From Arthrobacter sp. V1I9 (GTDB taxonomy: Bacteria > Actinomycetota > Actinomycetes > Actinomycetales > Micrococcaceae), in NCBI RefSeq assembly GCF_030817075.1, contig NZ_JAUSYU010000001.1, positions 3,410,001 through 3,474,000 of the forward strand: DNA of 64,000 bases, given 5' to 3'. Positions 8,682-18,226 of the stretch are shown here, piece by piece. Both the position numbers and the translations under genes were made by a program. The notes below the pieces were generated by a model. The model did not search any database. It was not told the DNA's origin and was given only the letters and a program-made list of their open reading frames with translations. The stretch's first letter is position 1. Each line of letters begins with the position of its first letter.

Positions 8682-9749
8682 ATGACTTCCGCTGCCCCGC
8701 ACCCACTGATCTGGACCGGCACCTACACGCCCGACGGCGGCGGACGCGCGGAGGGAATCGGCGCACTGTCCGCACAACCTGACGGCTCGCTCGAATGGTT
8801 GGGCACGGCGGCCAAGACTGATTCGCCGTCGTTCGTTGCCATCCACCCCACCGTGCCCGTGGTGTATGCAGTGGCCGAGCAACGCAAGATGGTCCGGGCC
8901 TTTCGGCGCACGGGTGCTCATGGGCTGGAGCCTCTCGGCGATCCGCAACCCTCGGGAGAAGCCACCTGCCACGTGGCGGTGGACCCGCAGGGCCGCTTCC
9001 TCACCGCCGCATGCTGGGGCGACGGCCAGGTCCTGCTTTACGAACTGGATCCCGACGGGGGCATCACTGCACGGTTTCCCGCGCTGCCATCGGTAGACCC
9101 GCACGCCAGCCAGACTCCGGGTGAGCCCCGGCAGAGCCGCGCCCACGCGAGCCTGATGCTGCAGGACGGGCGCATCATGACGACGGACCTGGGCCACGAC
9201 ACCCTCCGGATCTGGGAGTACGTGCCCGGGTCGGGCCTGATTGCCGACCATGAGGTGGCCCTCCCCTTCGGGTCCGGTCCACGCCACTTGGTACAGCACG
9301 CCAGCGGAAACGTCTTTGTGGTTTCCGAATACTCGATTGAGGTCTTCGTCGTCAGGCCGGAAGCCGGTACGTTCGAGCTTGTTTTCCGGGGACCGGCCAC
9401 TTCCGGTGGCAGCCTGCCGGACGACTCAGCTGCGGAAATCAGCCTCGGTGAAGGGGGCAGGCACGTGTACGTGGGCGTGCGCGGCTCCAACCTGGTAAGC
9501 GTGCTGGAGGTCGGAGCCGCCGGCACGGAACTCGTGCCGGCCGGGGACTTCCCCAGCGGAGGGGACTGGCCGCGGCATCACCTGGTCAGTGGCCGGTGGC
9601 TGCACGTGGCCCACGAGCGGTCGGACAACATAGCAACGTTTGAGCTGGACCCCGTCACGGGCCTACCCGGCCCGGTGGTTCACAACCTTGAAACGCCCTC
9701 CCCCACAGCCTTGGTCCCCGGAGGATACGCCCCGGCACACGCCCTATAG
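8682..9749 (+). CDS. Lactonase family beta-propeller protein (6-phosphogluconolactonase-like)
   Basis: 355 residues from the ATG at 8682, where the family N-terminus IWTGTYTPDGGGRAEGIG begins. Longer in-frame starts do not fit the family. The WD-like blades of the YbhE/Pgl-type seven-bladed propeller are recognisable (PSFVAIHPTVPVVYAVAE, ATCHVAVDPQGRFLTAACWGDG, GPRHLVQHASGNVFVVSEYS, DWPRHHLVSGRWLHVAHERSDN). Family members hydrolyse 6-phosphogluconolactone or other sugar lactones in the cytoplasm. No pentose-phosphate neighbour is present, so the substrate is open. It has no signal peptide. Confidence 0.88.
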   Translation: MTSAAPHPLIWTGTYTPDGGGRAEGIGALSAQPDGSLEWLGTAAKTDSPSFVAIHPTVPVVYAVAEQRKMVRAFRRTGAHGLEPLGDPQPSGEATCHVAVDPQGRFLTAACWGDGQVLLYELDPDGGITARFPALPSVDPHASQTPGEPRQSRAHASLMLQDGRIMTTDLGHDTLRIWEYVPGSGLIADHEVALPFGSGPRHLVQHASGNVFVVSEYSIEVFVVRPEAGTFELVFRGPATSGGSLPDDSAAEISLGEGGRHVYVGVRGSNLVSVLEVGAAGTELVPAGDFPSGGDWPRHHLVSGRWLHVAHERSDNIATFELDPVTGLPGPVVHNLETPSPTALVPGGYAPAHAL

Positions 9750-9949
9750 GCATTCGGACCCGCCGAACAAGGCCACCAAATAACGGACAGGCACCTTTCC
9801 CAAACGCTGGAGTTATTCGGTGCAAGAGCTTACAGTTGTGACTTGGTTCACAGGGCTGCCCTAGCTGGGTTGCAGACCGGGCAGCCTCACCGAACCCTTG
9901 CCCCGGCAAGCCTGCACAGCAGCGCCGCTACCAGGAAAGGTCTCCTGCC

Positions 9950-12900
9950 TTGAAATTCCGCACCCTCGCCAGCGCTTCCCCAAGCGATCGAAAAGGCGTG
10001 AAAATACACGGCACGAGAAGCTCCGGAAGAGATCCCGGAACAAACACGAAAACAACCGCTGTTACCCCACATCAGACCGTGGGGCTAAATACCACCGTCC
10101 GAACAACGGCAGCGCGTACTGCCGTTGCGCTGCTGGCAGCGGCCGTCGCCGTTTCGGCGACGGCCCATCCCGCCCAGGCTGCCCCGGGCACGAAGGATCC
10201 GGGTGCCAAAAACCCGACGTCGGCGTCGGCCCTTCACAGCCTGCGCACACCCGTGACGGACGAGAATTTCTACTTCGTGATGGCCGACCGGTTCAGCAAC
10301 GGAAGCACGGCCAATGACCACGGCGGGTTAAGCCACCACCCCATGGTGTCCGGCTTCGATCCCACCCAAAAAGGCTTCTACAACGGCGGGGACCTCGCCG
10401 GCCTCCTCGACAAGATCGACTACATCCAGGGCCTGGGCACAACCTCCATCTGGCTCACCCCGAGCTTCAAAAACAAGGCCGTGCAGCCGGAGGACAAGTC
10501 CGCGGGATACCACGGCTACTGGATCACGGACTTCACGCAGATCGATCCCCACCTGGGCACTAATGCCGAACTCAAGGCCCTGATCGACGAGGCCCACCGC
10601 CGCGGCATGAAGGTGTACTTCGACATCATCACGAACCACACCGCGGACGTCATTGGCTATGACGGAGCCGCACGCAGGGGATACACCTCCAAGGACGAAG
10701 TGCCGTATAAGACCGCAGGGGGTGAGGCATTCGATGACCGGGACTATGCCGGTTCGGACAGTTTCCCGGAACTCGACCCCGCAACATCCTTCTCTTACAA
10801 GCCCGTCCTCGAACCGGGCGAAGAAAGCCTGAAGGTACCGGATTGGCTTAACGATCCCTCCCTCTATCACAACCGCGGTAACACCACCTTCGCGGGCGAG
10901 GCCGCTTACTACGGTGACTTCTTCGGCCTCGATGACCTTTTCACCGAGCATCCTACGGTGGTGGACGGAATGAAGGACATCTACAAGGCCTGGATCAAAG
11001 ACTTCGGCGTGGACGGCTTCCGGATCGACACCATGAAGCACGTCAACAACGAGTTCTGGCAGGACTTCGGCCCGGACGTCCTCAGCTACGCCAAGGAACA
11101 GGGCAAAGACGAATTCTTTATGTTCGGCGAAGTCTTCGACACCACGAAGAGCTTTACCTCGCAGTTCACCACACGGAACAGCATGCAGGCAGTGCTGGAC
11201 TTCCCGTTCCAGGATGCAGCCCGCAACTTCGCCTCCAAGGGCCAGGACGCCACCATGCTGGAAACCTTTTTCGCGGGTGACGACTGGTACACCGACGCCG
11301 ATTCCAACGTCTACCAGCTGCCCACGTTCCTGGGGAACCATGACATGGGCCGCATCGGCAGCTTCATCGCCGCTGATAATCCCGGTTCCACGGACGCCGA
11401 GCAGGTGGCCCGCGATCAGCTGGCCCACGAGCTGATGTACTTTTCCCGCGGCAACCCGGTGATCTACTACGGCGACGAGCAGGGCTTCACCGGCCCTGGC
11501 GGGGACCAGGACGCCCGGCAGACGCTCTTCGCCAGCCAGGTGAAGGACTACCTGAACGACGACCTGCTGGGCACCGATGCAACCCATGCCACGGACAACT
11601 TCAACACCACGCACCCGCTGTACTCAAAGATCAGCCAGCTTGCCAGCCTGACCAAGGAGCATCCTGCCCTGCGCGACGGCGCCCACCAGCACCGCTACGC
11701 CTCCGACGGGCAAGGCATCTACGCCTTCTCCCGCACGGACGCCGAGGACCAGCGCGAGTACGTGGTGGCGCTGAACAACAGTGAGCAGGCACAGACCGCG
11801 GAGGTGCCCACCTACATCGCCAAGCGCAATTACACCCGCGTCTACGGCGAGGGCGCGGATGAGGCCAAGACCTCTGCTGACGGCAAGCTGTCCGTCACCG
11901 TCCCGCCGCTTTCCGCTGTCATCTACCAGTCGTCCGGCCGGATTCCGCACTCCCGGGCGGCGCCCGCCGTCGTCCTCCAGGCGCCCGCAGCGACGCAAGG
12001 TGACAACGGACGCCTTAAGGTGACGGCCGACGTCGACGGTTCCTCGTTCTACGAGGTCACCTTCGAAGCAAAGACGGCAGGCGGAACGTGGCAGCCTATC
12101 GGCACCGACGACACAGCGCCGTACCAGGTGTTCCACGACGTTGCGGCATTGGATGCCGGTACAGCCGTGGACTACCGCGCCACCGTGCTGGACAACGGAC
12201 GGCACACCGCAACGTCACCTTCCCGCACCGCAGCGGTTCCGGCGCCGATCCTCACCCTGCAGAAGCCCGTCGAGGGCAGCAACGTGGAAGGCCCGGTGGA
12301 ACTCAGCGCCACGGCGGACCCGGAAAAGGCCAGCCATGAGGTGTCTTTTGAGCGCAGCGTGGCCGGCGGCGAGTGGACGCCGGTGGGAACGGACGATTCG
12401 TCCCCGGTGTACTCGGTCAAGGACGACCTGGCCGGACTGGCGGACGGTGACCAGGTGCAGTACCGCGCCACCATGGAAGGCCCTGGCTACAAAGTCACCA
12501 GCAACGTCCGGACGGTAACCGTGGGCGAGGCACCGCAGCCTCGTTCGGTGACAGCAGTTGGGTCCTTCAACCAGGCGATGGGCTGCGCCGCCGTGTGGGA
12601 TCCGGCCTGCACGCAGGCCATGATGACCCTGGATCCGGCGGACAAGATCTGGCGCCTTACTGTTGACCTTCCAGCCGGGCGGTACGAGTACAAGGCTGCA
12701 CTCAACGGCGGCTGGAACGCGAACTACGGGGCCGGGGGCGAGGCCAATGGACCCAACCTCGTGCTGGACCACCCCGGCGGTTCAGTCACGTTCCGCTACG
12801 ACAACAGCACGCACGTGATCAGCGCAGTGTATGCATCGGAGCAGCCGGGCGCAGTATCCGCCCCCGGGAGCATGAACAGCGAACTCGGCTGTGCAACGGA

Positions 12901-13141
12901 CTGGGAGCCGACGTGCGACCAGGCTCAACTGGTGCTGGATCCGGCCGACCTCGTGTGGAAGCTGTCCGTACCGGACCTGCCCGCCGGCACCTACGCCTTC
13001 AAAGCCGCCCTGGACCGGTCCTGGGGCGTCAGCTACGGTGCGGGCGGGGCCAGCCCTGGTGCCGACATCCCGTTTGAGCACGACGGCGGAGCGGTCACCT
13101 TCCGCTACGACCACTACACGCACGTGCTAACGGCGGACTGA
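9950..13141 (+). CDS. Secreted alpha-amylase family glycosyl hydrolase (GH13) with tandem Ig-like and X25-like modules
   Basis: Extracellular starch or alpha-glucan hydrolase of 1063 residues. The TTG at 9950 has AGGAAAGG ten bases upstream; GTG at 9998 or 10079 are alternatives, and the last starts just before the signal segment (RTAVALLAAAVAVSATA, cleavage after AQA). All GH13 blocks are intact: DIITNH, GFRIDTMKH (nucleophile about D360), FMFGEVF (acid/base about E394) and LGNHD (about D465). After the barrel come two related Ig-like units (about 665-760 and 762-860). Two pullulanase X25-type modules follow, with matching GCAAVWDPAC and GCATDWEPTC cysteine pairs, probably starch-binding. 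The upstream 200 bases (9750-9949) hold no gene. Confidence 0.92.
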   Translation: MKFRTLASASPSDRKGVKIHGTRSSGRDPGTNTKTTAVTPHQTVGLNTTVRTTAARTAVALLAAAVAVSATAHPAQAAPGTKDPGAKNPTSASALHSLRTPVTDENFYFVMADRFSNGSTANDHGGLSHHPMVSGFDPTQKGFYNGGDLAGLLDKIDYIQGLGTTSIWLTPSFKNKAVQPEDKSAGYHGYWITDFTQIDPHLGTNAELKALIDEAHRRGMKVYFDIITNHTADVIGYDGAARRGYTSKDEVPYKTAGGEAFDDRDYAGSDSFPELDPATSFSYKPVLEPGEESLKVPDWLNDPSLYHNRGNTTFAGEAAYYGDFFGLDDLFTEHPTVVDGMKDIYKAWIKDFGVDGFRIDTMKHVNNEFWQDFGPDVLSYAKEQGKDEFFMFGEVFDTTKSFTSQFTTRNSMQAVLDFPFQDAARNFASKGQDATMLETFFAGDDWYTDADSNVYQLPTFLGNHDMGRIGSFIAADNPGSTDAEQVARDQLAHELMYFSRGNPVIYYGDEQGFTGPGGDQDARQTLFASQVKDYLNDDLLGTDATHATDNFNTTHPLYSKISQLASLTKEHPALRDGAHQHRYASDGQGIYAFSRTDAEDQREYVVALNNSEQAQTAEVPTYIAKRNYTRVYGEGADEAKTSADGKLSVTVPPLSAVIYQSSGRIPHSRAAPAVVLQAPAATQGDNGRLKVTADVDGSSFYEVTFEAKTAGGTWQPIGTDDTAPYQVFHDVAALDAGTAVDYRATVLDNGRHTATSPSRTAAVPAPILTLQKPVEGSNVEGPVELSATADPEKASHEVSFERSVAGGEWTPVGTDDSSPVYSVKDDLAGLADGDQVQYRATMEGPGYKVTSNVRTVTVGEAPQPRSVTAVGSFNQAMGCAAVWDPACTQAMMTLDPADKIWRLTVDLPAGRYEYKAALNGGWNANYGAGGEANGPNLVLDHPGGSVTFRYDNSTHVISAVYASEQPGAVSAPGSMNSELGCATDWEPTCDQAQLVLDPADLVWKLSVPDLPAGTYAFKAALDRSWGVSYGAGGASPGADIPFEHDGGAVTFRYDHYTHVLTAD

Positions 13142-13164
13142 AGCGTCCTGCTGCCGCATGGAAG

Positions 13165-13207
13165 GGCCACCGGCCGCCACTCCGAACGGGAGAGGCGGCC
13201 GGTGGCC
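13165..13207. terminator. Bidirectional hairpin between the amylase and NmrA-like genes
   Basis: GGCCACCGGCCGCC and GGCGGCCGGTGGCC form a perfect 14-bp stem around a 15-base loop in the 99-base gap between two convergent genes. There is no clear T-tract on either side. Confidence 0.7.
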
Positions 13208-13240
13208 TGCTGTAATTGGGGTGTCCCGCCGGAGGAGAGC

Positions 13241-14149
13241 CTAGCTTCGGACCGCGTGCCCGAGGCTGGTGACCAGCCGCCGTACCGCGTCCTCCGCGGT
13301 GGGCGGCGTCCCAAACACTTCCCGCTGCCGGGTGGTGTCAGCCACGTACCGGCCAGTCTGGAACCACGCGATCATGGCAGCCGTATCCTTGGCCATGGGG
13401 TTGACCGGCCCCAGCAGCGTCCCGGCCATCCGCAGGACACGGAGGGGAACGGGCCGGACACGGACTTCCTCACCAGTCAACTGCTCGGCGAGGTCGGCAA
13501 ACTCCTGCATGGCGATGGGCCTGTCCCAGCCGATATCGATGCGCTGGCCCTCCACTCCCGGGGCATCCACGGCGACGGCCAGGTATCCGGCGACATCCGG
13601 CGTGAGCGCAAAGGTCAGCGGGATTCCGGCCGAGCCGAGCCACATCACCTTGTGTTTGCTGACCGGGTCTCCGCCGAACCGGGTCACCTGGTCCAGGAAA
13701 GCCCCTGGCCGCAAGGCGACAAACGGCACGTCCAATGCCTGGAGCCGGTCTTCCATAAGCCTCTTATGCCAGAAATGCGGGACGCGGGGCGTCTGGTCGC
13801 ACGTCAAAATGCTGGTGAGGACAAACCGGCGGACCCCGGCGCGTTTGGCAGCTTCAGCGAGGTTCGCGTTGCCTACCGTGTCGGTCTCCGGGGTATCGCC
13901 CTTGCGGTGGCGGGTGTACCCGGCGGCGGTGGTGACCACTGCATCCACCCCAGCCATGGCCCGCCGCAGCGACTCCGGATCCATCATGTCGCCGCGGGCA
14001 ACCTCCACCCCCGCAGACTCCAGGCGGGAAGCATCCGAGCCGGAGCGTACCAAGGCACGCACCTGTTTTCCCCGGTTCAGCAGCTCTGTCACCACCTGGC
14101 CGCCCAGCATGCCGGTGCCGCCTACTACCAGTACTGGTCCCTCACCCAT
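13241..14149 (-). CDS. NAD(P)-binding NmrA/atypical SDR family protein
   Basis: 302 residues; an AGGAGG ribosome site stands 5 bases before the ATG at 14149. The N-terminal VLVVGGTGMLGGQVV loop binds NAD(P). ARGDMMDPESLRRAMAGVDAVVTTAA follows the atypical SDR pattern, and the RRFVLTSI strand leads to a segment lacking a canonical YxxxK. This is typical of NmrA/HSCARG-like redox sensors and NAD(P)H:quinone-reductase-like proteins. It lies 34 bases after malQ on the same strand, so it may be co-transcribed with it, but no shared function is evident. Confidence 0.9.
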   Translation of the reverse strand: MGEGPVLVVGGTGMLGGQVVTELLNRGKQVRALVRSGSDASRLESAGVEVARGDMMDPESLRRAMAGVDAVVTTAAGYTRHRKGDTPETDTVGNANLAEAAKRAGVRRFVLTSILTCDQTPRVPHFWHKRLMEDRLQALDVPFVALRPGAFLDQVTRFGGDPVSKHKVMWLGSAGIPLTFALTPDVAGYLAVAVDAPGVEGQRIDIGWDRPIAMQEFADLAEQLTGEEVRVRPVPLRVLRMAGTLLGPVNPMAKDTAAMIAWFQTGRYVADTTRQREVFGTPPTAEDAVRRLVTSLGHAVRS

Positions 14150-14183
14150 CGTCGCCTCCTGCCTTCTAACCTGGCCGCGCAGC

Positions 14184-16418
14184 TTACCCGCGCAGGGCCT
14201 CCTCCACCGCCGCCAGCAGCGAGTTGAACCGTGCATTGGCGGGAAGATCATCCAGGAACACCGGCTTGCCGTCCGGCCCGCCCAACGGAACCTGCCAGTT
14301 CGGGTACAGCGCTTCGGTGGTGCCGGGCTGGTTCTGGACCCGTCGCTCCCCCACTGCGTCAACCAGGGCGACCCCAAGCAGCACCGACGGCGCCTGCGCC
14401 AGCAGCAGGTGCAGGGCCTCGATGGTCCGTTCTTCACTGGCCCCCGGACCACCGGAAACATCCTCGGGCAGGTAGCCGCGCTCGCGCACCAGGGCCAGCA
14501 TCTTCTCCAGCGAGGCGTTGTGCTCGGCCCGTTCCTCCGCCTCGGAACGCTCAAGGAGGCCGAGGCCGCTACGCAGCGCCACATGGTCGCCGGCAAGGTA
14601 CCCGGCGGTGGGTGGAAGGTCGTGGGTGTTCACGCTGGCAAGTGCCTGCGTGCGGTACTTTTCGGGCGCAAGGGGCGAATCGCCGTCGTACTCGAACCAA
14701 AGGATGGACGTCCCCAGGATGCCGCGGGCAGCGAGATAGTCACGGACCCAGGGCTCGAAAGTGCCGAGGTCCTCGCCGATCACCACGGCGCCGGCACGCT
14801 GCGCCTCGAGGGCGAGGATGCCGATCAGGGCTTCATGGTCATAGCGCACGTAGGCGCCATCGCCCGGGGAATTACCTGACGGGATCCACCAGAGCCGGAA
14901 CAGGCCCAGGATGTGGTCCACGCGTACACCTCCCGCATGCCGCAGCACGGTGGCCAGCATGTCGCGGAATGGAATGTAGCCGGCCTCTGCAAGCCGGGCC
15001 GGATGCCATGGCGGCTGGCCCCAGTCCTGGCCCTGCTGGTTGTACATGTCCGGCGGGGCGCCGACGCTGGTGCCGGGAGCAAGCACGTCGCGGAGTGTCC
15101 AGGCGTCGGCGCTGCTGTGGTCCACCCCCACGGCGAGGTCGTGGACTACGCCGAGCCGCATGCCGGACCGCAACGCAGCCTGCTGCGCGTTTTCAAGCTG
15201 TTCGTCGCAAATCCACTGCAGCCAACGGTAAAACCCGATCCGGTCCTGAAGCTTTTCCCTGAGCGCCTCGGTCTGCGGTGTACCAAGGGCGCCGGCCGGG
15301 TCCGACCAGAAGGGATCCCCGGCCGGCAGGTCCTCGCGGATGGCGGACCACAGGGCAAAGTCGTCCAACCCCTGGCCGGAGATGCGGCAAAACTCATCGA
15401 AGGCCGCCTGCCGGGCCGGCGACCGGCGCGTGTGATAGAGCATCTCCAGGGCCTGGAGCTTGGCGGCGTAGACCGAATCGCGGTCCAGCCGGGCGCCCTC
15501 CTTGTTCAGGGCAGCTACTTCCTCGTGAAGCTTCTCCACGGCGGCACGCTTGCGCGGCTTGAGGTACGCCAGCTCGGGTATTGCCTCGACGCGGATATAT
15601 AACGGGTTGAAGAACCGCCGGGTGGACGGCGAGTACGGCGAGGGCTGCACAGGCGGAACCGGCTCGGCGGCGTGGAGCGGATTGACCAAAATGTAGTCAG
15701 CCCCGCGGGCTGCGCTCAGCGCGCCAAGGTCAGCCAGGTCGGAAAAATCACCGATTCCCCATGACCGCCTTGAGCGCACGGAGTACAGCTGGGTGGCCAG
15801 CCCCCAGCCGCGGCGCTCTTCCAGTGGCGCGGCGGTAGTCAGGCGCGCGGGCACCACCACGAGGGTGCCGGAAGCGGTGGCACCTTCTGATTCCGCGTGC
15901 AGCGTGTGCCAGCCCAGCGGCAGGTCCTGCGGAAGGGCGAAGGTGGCACGCCCGGTTGATACGCCGTCGACGTCCCGGGGCTGCACCCGGAGGTCCTGGT
16001 GAACGGCATCCCTTGTCCCCGCACCGCCTTCAAGCAGGATGCTCACCTGGGCGGTGGCTCCGTCGCGCACATGGACCGGGACCTGCGCCGGCTCGCCCTG
16101 CTGGATCACGACGGCGGGAGGCAGCATCCGCCGCCACGGAGCCAGTTCCGCTTCCGCAAGTGCCGCCTCGATGAGCTCATTGGTGTGGGCCTGCACCCCC
16201 AGGGAGGCCAGCACCTTGATCAGGGTTTCTTCGGCAACATGGTGGGGCAGCCCGTCCCAACCCTGGAAGGACGTGCCCACTCCGTGGACGTCCGCCAGTT
16301 GCTGAAGGAGGTGCGGGTCCACGGTCCCGGCAGCAGCTTCGCGGACAACGGGTTGAAAGCCCGGCGGATCCGAGGGTATCTGCGATCCCTGTGGGTGCTG
16401 CTGGTCTGAAGCCGTCAT
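14184..16418 (-). CDS. malQ: 4-alpha-glucanotransferase (amylomaltase, GH77)
   Basis: 744 residues, the longer actinobacterial MalQ form with an N-terminal helical plus beta extension (about 1-200). MalQ transfers 4-alpha-glucan segments between maltodextrins in the cytoplasm. GH77 blocks are clear: GWGLATQLYSVRSRRSWGIGDFSDL, the YSPSTRRFFNPLYI sugar-binding loop, the nucleophile region GVRVDHILGLFRLWWIP (Asp near 500), the acid/base VVIGEDLGT (Glu near 548) and the transition-state stabiliser ASVNTHDLPP. It complements the secreted amylase nearby on the other strand. The start is the family-like MTASDQQ with GGCGGA upstream. Confidence 0.96.
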   Translation of the reverse strand: MTASDQQHPQGSQIPSDPPGFQPVVREAAAGTVDPHLLQQLADVHGVGTSFQGWDGLPHHVAEETLIKVLASLGVQAHTNELIEAALAEAELAPWRRMLPPAVVIQQGEPAQVPVHVRDGATAQVSILLEGGAGTRDAVHQDLRVQPRDVDGVSTGRATFALPQDLPLGWHTLHAESEGATASGTLVVVPARLTTAAPLEERRGWGLATQLYSVRSRRSWGIGDFSDLADLGALSAARGADYILVNPLHAAEPVPPVQPSPYSPSTRRFFNPLYIRVEAIPELAYLKPRKRAAVEKLHEEVAALNKEGARLDRDSVYAAKLQALEMLYHTRRSPARQAAFDEFCRISGQGLDDFALWSAIREDLPAGDPFWSDPAGALGTPQTEALREKLQDRIGFYRWLQWICDEQLENAQQAALRSGMRLGVVHDLAVGVDHSSADAWTLRDVLAPGTSVGAPPDMYNQQGQDWGQPPWHPARLAEAGYIPFRDMLATVLRHAGGVRVDHILGLFRLWWIPSGNSPGDGAYVRYDHEALIGILALEAQRAGAVVIGEDLGTFEPWVRDYLAARGILGTSILWFEYDGDSPLAPEKYRTQALASVNTHDLPPTAGYLAGDHVALRSGLGLLERSEAEERAEHNASLEKMLALVRERGYLPEDVSGGPGASEERTIEALHLLLAQAPSVLLGVALVDAVGERRVQNQPGTTEALYPNWQVPLGGPDGKPVFLDDLPANARFNSLLAAVEEALRG

Positions 16419-16752
16419 GCGTGTCCGCCTCGTCTGGTGTGATGTGGCCCGAACTTACAGTGCTGCCTGTTGCACCGGGCGTCTGCACCCCCGCGCACAA
16501 CCGTTGGTTCAGATTATTGCAGGGCGGCGCAGAGGCGAAACTGGAGCAACCCGTTTCAGCGGTTCGAGCCCGCTTCTTCCTGCGCCTCAGTGCTCCACAA
16601 AACGTCATGCCGGGGCCCTGCGTTACTCCGGAAGTCGAAAAGAGAAGCCCTGCGGCGGGAATCCGCCGCCGTAAGGCGGATTTGTGTAGCCTCGGGACGA
16701 TCGAGGGCACGCATTGGAAGCAACGTGCCGCACAAATCAGAGGAGACCGGAA
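16419..16752. other. 334-base gap between malQ and aldo/keto reductase, no gene seen
   Basis: This is the divergent promoter region of malQ and the downstream reductase. No ORF here has family resemblance. The only structure seen is a perfect 8-bp inverted repeat AATCCGCC/GGCGGATT (16660-16682) followed by a short T-rich run, a weak terminator or operator candidate. Confidence 0.5.
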
Positions 16753-17799
16753 ATGAGCCTCAGCGAACTTCGGGTGTTCGGGCGATCAGGCGCCCCCATC
16801 AGCCCGCTGACCCTGGGCACCATGAACTTCGGCGAGGGCAGTGGTGGAGTGCACGGCGCGCCCACCGGAGCGGAAGAGAGCATCCGGATCATTCAGTCCG
16901 CGCTGGACTCGGGCATCACCGCCATGGATACCGCCGATGTCTACTCGCAGGGTGAGTCGGAGCAGGTGGTAGGCCGGGCACTCCGTGGCCGCCGCGACGA
17001 CGTCTTCCTCGCCACCAAGTTCCACGGCCAGATGAGCCCCAATCCTGCCCATGCCGGCAACTCCCGTCGGTGGATCACCCAAGCGGTGGAAGGCAGCCTG
17101 CGCCGGCTGCAGACTGACCGCATTGACCTGTACCAGGCGCACCGGCCGGACTACAACACGGATGTCCTGGAAACCATCACCACCCTCAATGACCTGATCC
17201 GGCAGGGAAAAATCCTCTATTACGGCACCTCGGTGTTCACGCCGGCGCAGCTGGTGGAGGCGCAGTGGCTCGCCACCACCAACCATCTGATCCCCCCGCT
17301 GGGCAACCAGGTGCCGTACTCGATGCTGGTGCGCGCCAACGAACGCGACGTTTTCCCCATAGCGCAGCAGTATGCCCTCGGTGTGCTGGCGTACGGCCCG
17401 CTGGCAGGAGGCTGGCTGTCCGGCAGCTTTGTCCTGGAGCCCGGCAAGGCGCCCACCCGGGTGCACTCGCTTCCCGGCCGCTACGACATCTCCGGCCCCT
17501 CCAGCGAGCGCAAGCTGCACGCAGCCGATGCCCTGGCCCGGCTGGCGGACAAGCTGGAGCTTTCGCTGGTTGACCTCTCCATCGGCTTCGCCCTGGCACA
17601 TCCGGCCATCAGCAGCGTAATCATTGGGCCGCGCAGCGAAGAGCACTTGGCGGCGTATCTGAAGGCGGCCGAAGTTCGGCTGGGTGAATCCGTGCTGGAC
17701 GCCATCGATGACGTTGTCCCGCCAGGCACCAACTTCGTAGAGCGGGACGCCGGCGCCATCGTGCCCTCCCTTGAGTTCGCGGAATTACGACGGCGGTAG
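16753..17799 (+). CDS. Aldo/keto reductase (YajO/Tas-like)
   Basis: 348 residues; GAGGAG lies 8 bases before the ATG at 16753. It belongs to the longer AKR branch: LTLGTMNFGEG strand, DTADVYSQGESEQVVGRAL catalytic Asp/Tyr block, FLATKFHGQ lysine strand, IDLYQAHRPD catalytic His position, YYGTSVFTP in place of the GxSN motif, and a C-terminal IIGPRSEEHLAAYLKA cofactor loop. It probably uses NADPH to reduce aldehydes or ketones. It is monocistronic on sequence grounds, and the substrate is unknown. Confidence 0.92.
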   Translation: MSLSELRVFGRSGAPISPLTLGTMNFGEGSGGVHGAPTGAEESIRIIQSALDSGITAMDTADVYSQGESEQVVGRALRGRRDDVFLATKFHGQMSPNPAHAGNSRRWITQAVEGSLRRLQTDRIDLYQAHRPDYNTDVLETITTLNDLIRQGKILYYGTSVFTPAQLVEAQWLATTNHLIPPLGNQVPYSMLVRANERDVFPIAQQYALGVLAYGPLAGGWLSGSFVLEPGKAPTRVHSLPGRYDISGPSSERKLHAADALARLADKLELSLVDLSIGFALAHPAISSVIIGPRSEEHLAAYLKAAEVRLGESVLDAIDDVVPPGTNFVERDAGAIVPSLEFAELRRR

Positions 17800-17929
17800 G
17801 CCTGAGCCGCGGTGGTCCTGCCTCCCGGCTGTGAAGCCTTCACGGTTGGCCGGAACCTCACTCTTGACGCAGCCCGTCAAGAATCCTACGGTCATATCGA
17901 TACTCCCGACTTAGATTCAAAGGCGTCCA

Positions 17930-18226
17930 ATGCCAATGTCCGAGGAGGAGCGGAGGCTCCTCAAGGAGCTGGAGCTCGGGCTGATCGCCGACGATCCCCA
18001 CTTGGCGATGGAGCTGCTCTCCGGCTACCCCGCACGCCGGTTCAGGGCAGGCTTCTACTACGGTTCAGCCGCGGGCCTGCTCGGCCTTGTGCTTTTCGTT
18101 GCGGGCGTCGGCGGCCAGGTCATCGGTGTCGCTGTCACCGGGTTCCTGCTGGTGGCTTTCGGCGCCTACCTCGCTCTGCACAAGCATCCCGTAGGCCGGC
18201 GCAGGCGGGGAGGGCAGCCGACGTAG
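17930..18226 (+). CDS. DUF3040 small membrane protein
   Basis: 98 residues. The N-terminal MSEEERRLLKELELGL helix is the DUF3040 signature. Two transmembrane helices follow (AGLLGLVLFVAGVGGQVI and GVAVTGFLLVAFGAYLAL) with a basic tail HPVGRRRRGG. DUF3040 is an actinobacterial family of unknown function, usually encoded near cell-division or envelope genes. The ATG at 17936 is an equally good start. Its last 162 bases overlap the 3' end of the EamA gene on the opposite strand. Confidence 0.85.
   Translation: MPMSEEERRLLKELELGLIADDPHLAMELLSGYPARRFRAGFYYGSAAGLLGLVLFVAGVGGQVIGVAVTGFLLVAFGAYLALHKHPVGRRRRGGQPT

Noticed and set aside
10328..11614. A 428-codon minus-strand ORF inside the amylase gene
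   Set aside because: Antisense to the intact GH13 catalytic blocks and without family resemblance.
14150..14596. Upstream extension of the NmrA-like gene into malQ
   Set aside because: The AGGAGG-ATG at 14149 starts exactly at the NAD-binding fold; the extension is an out-of-frame reading of malQ.
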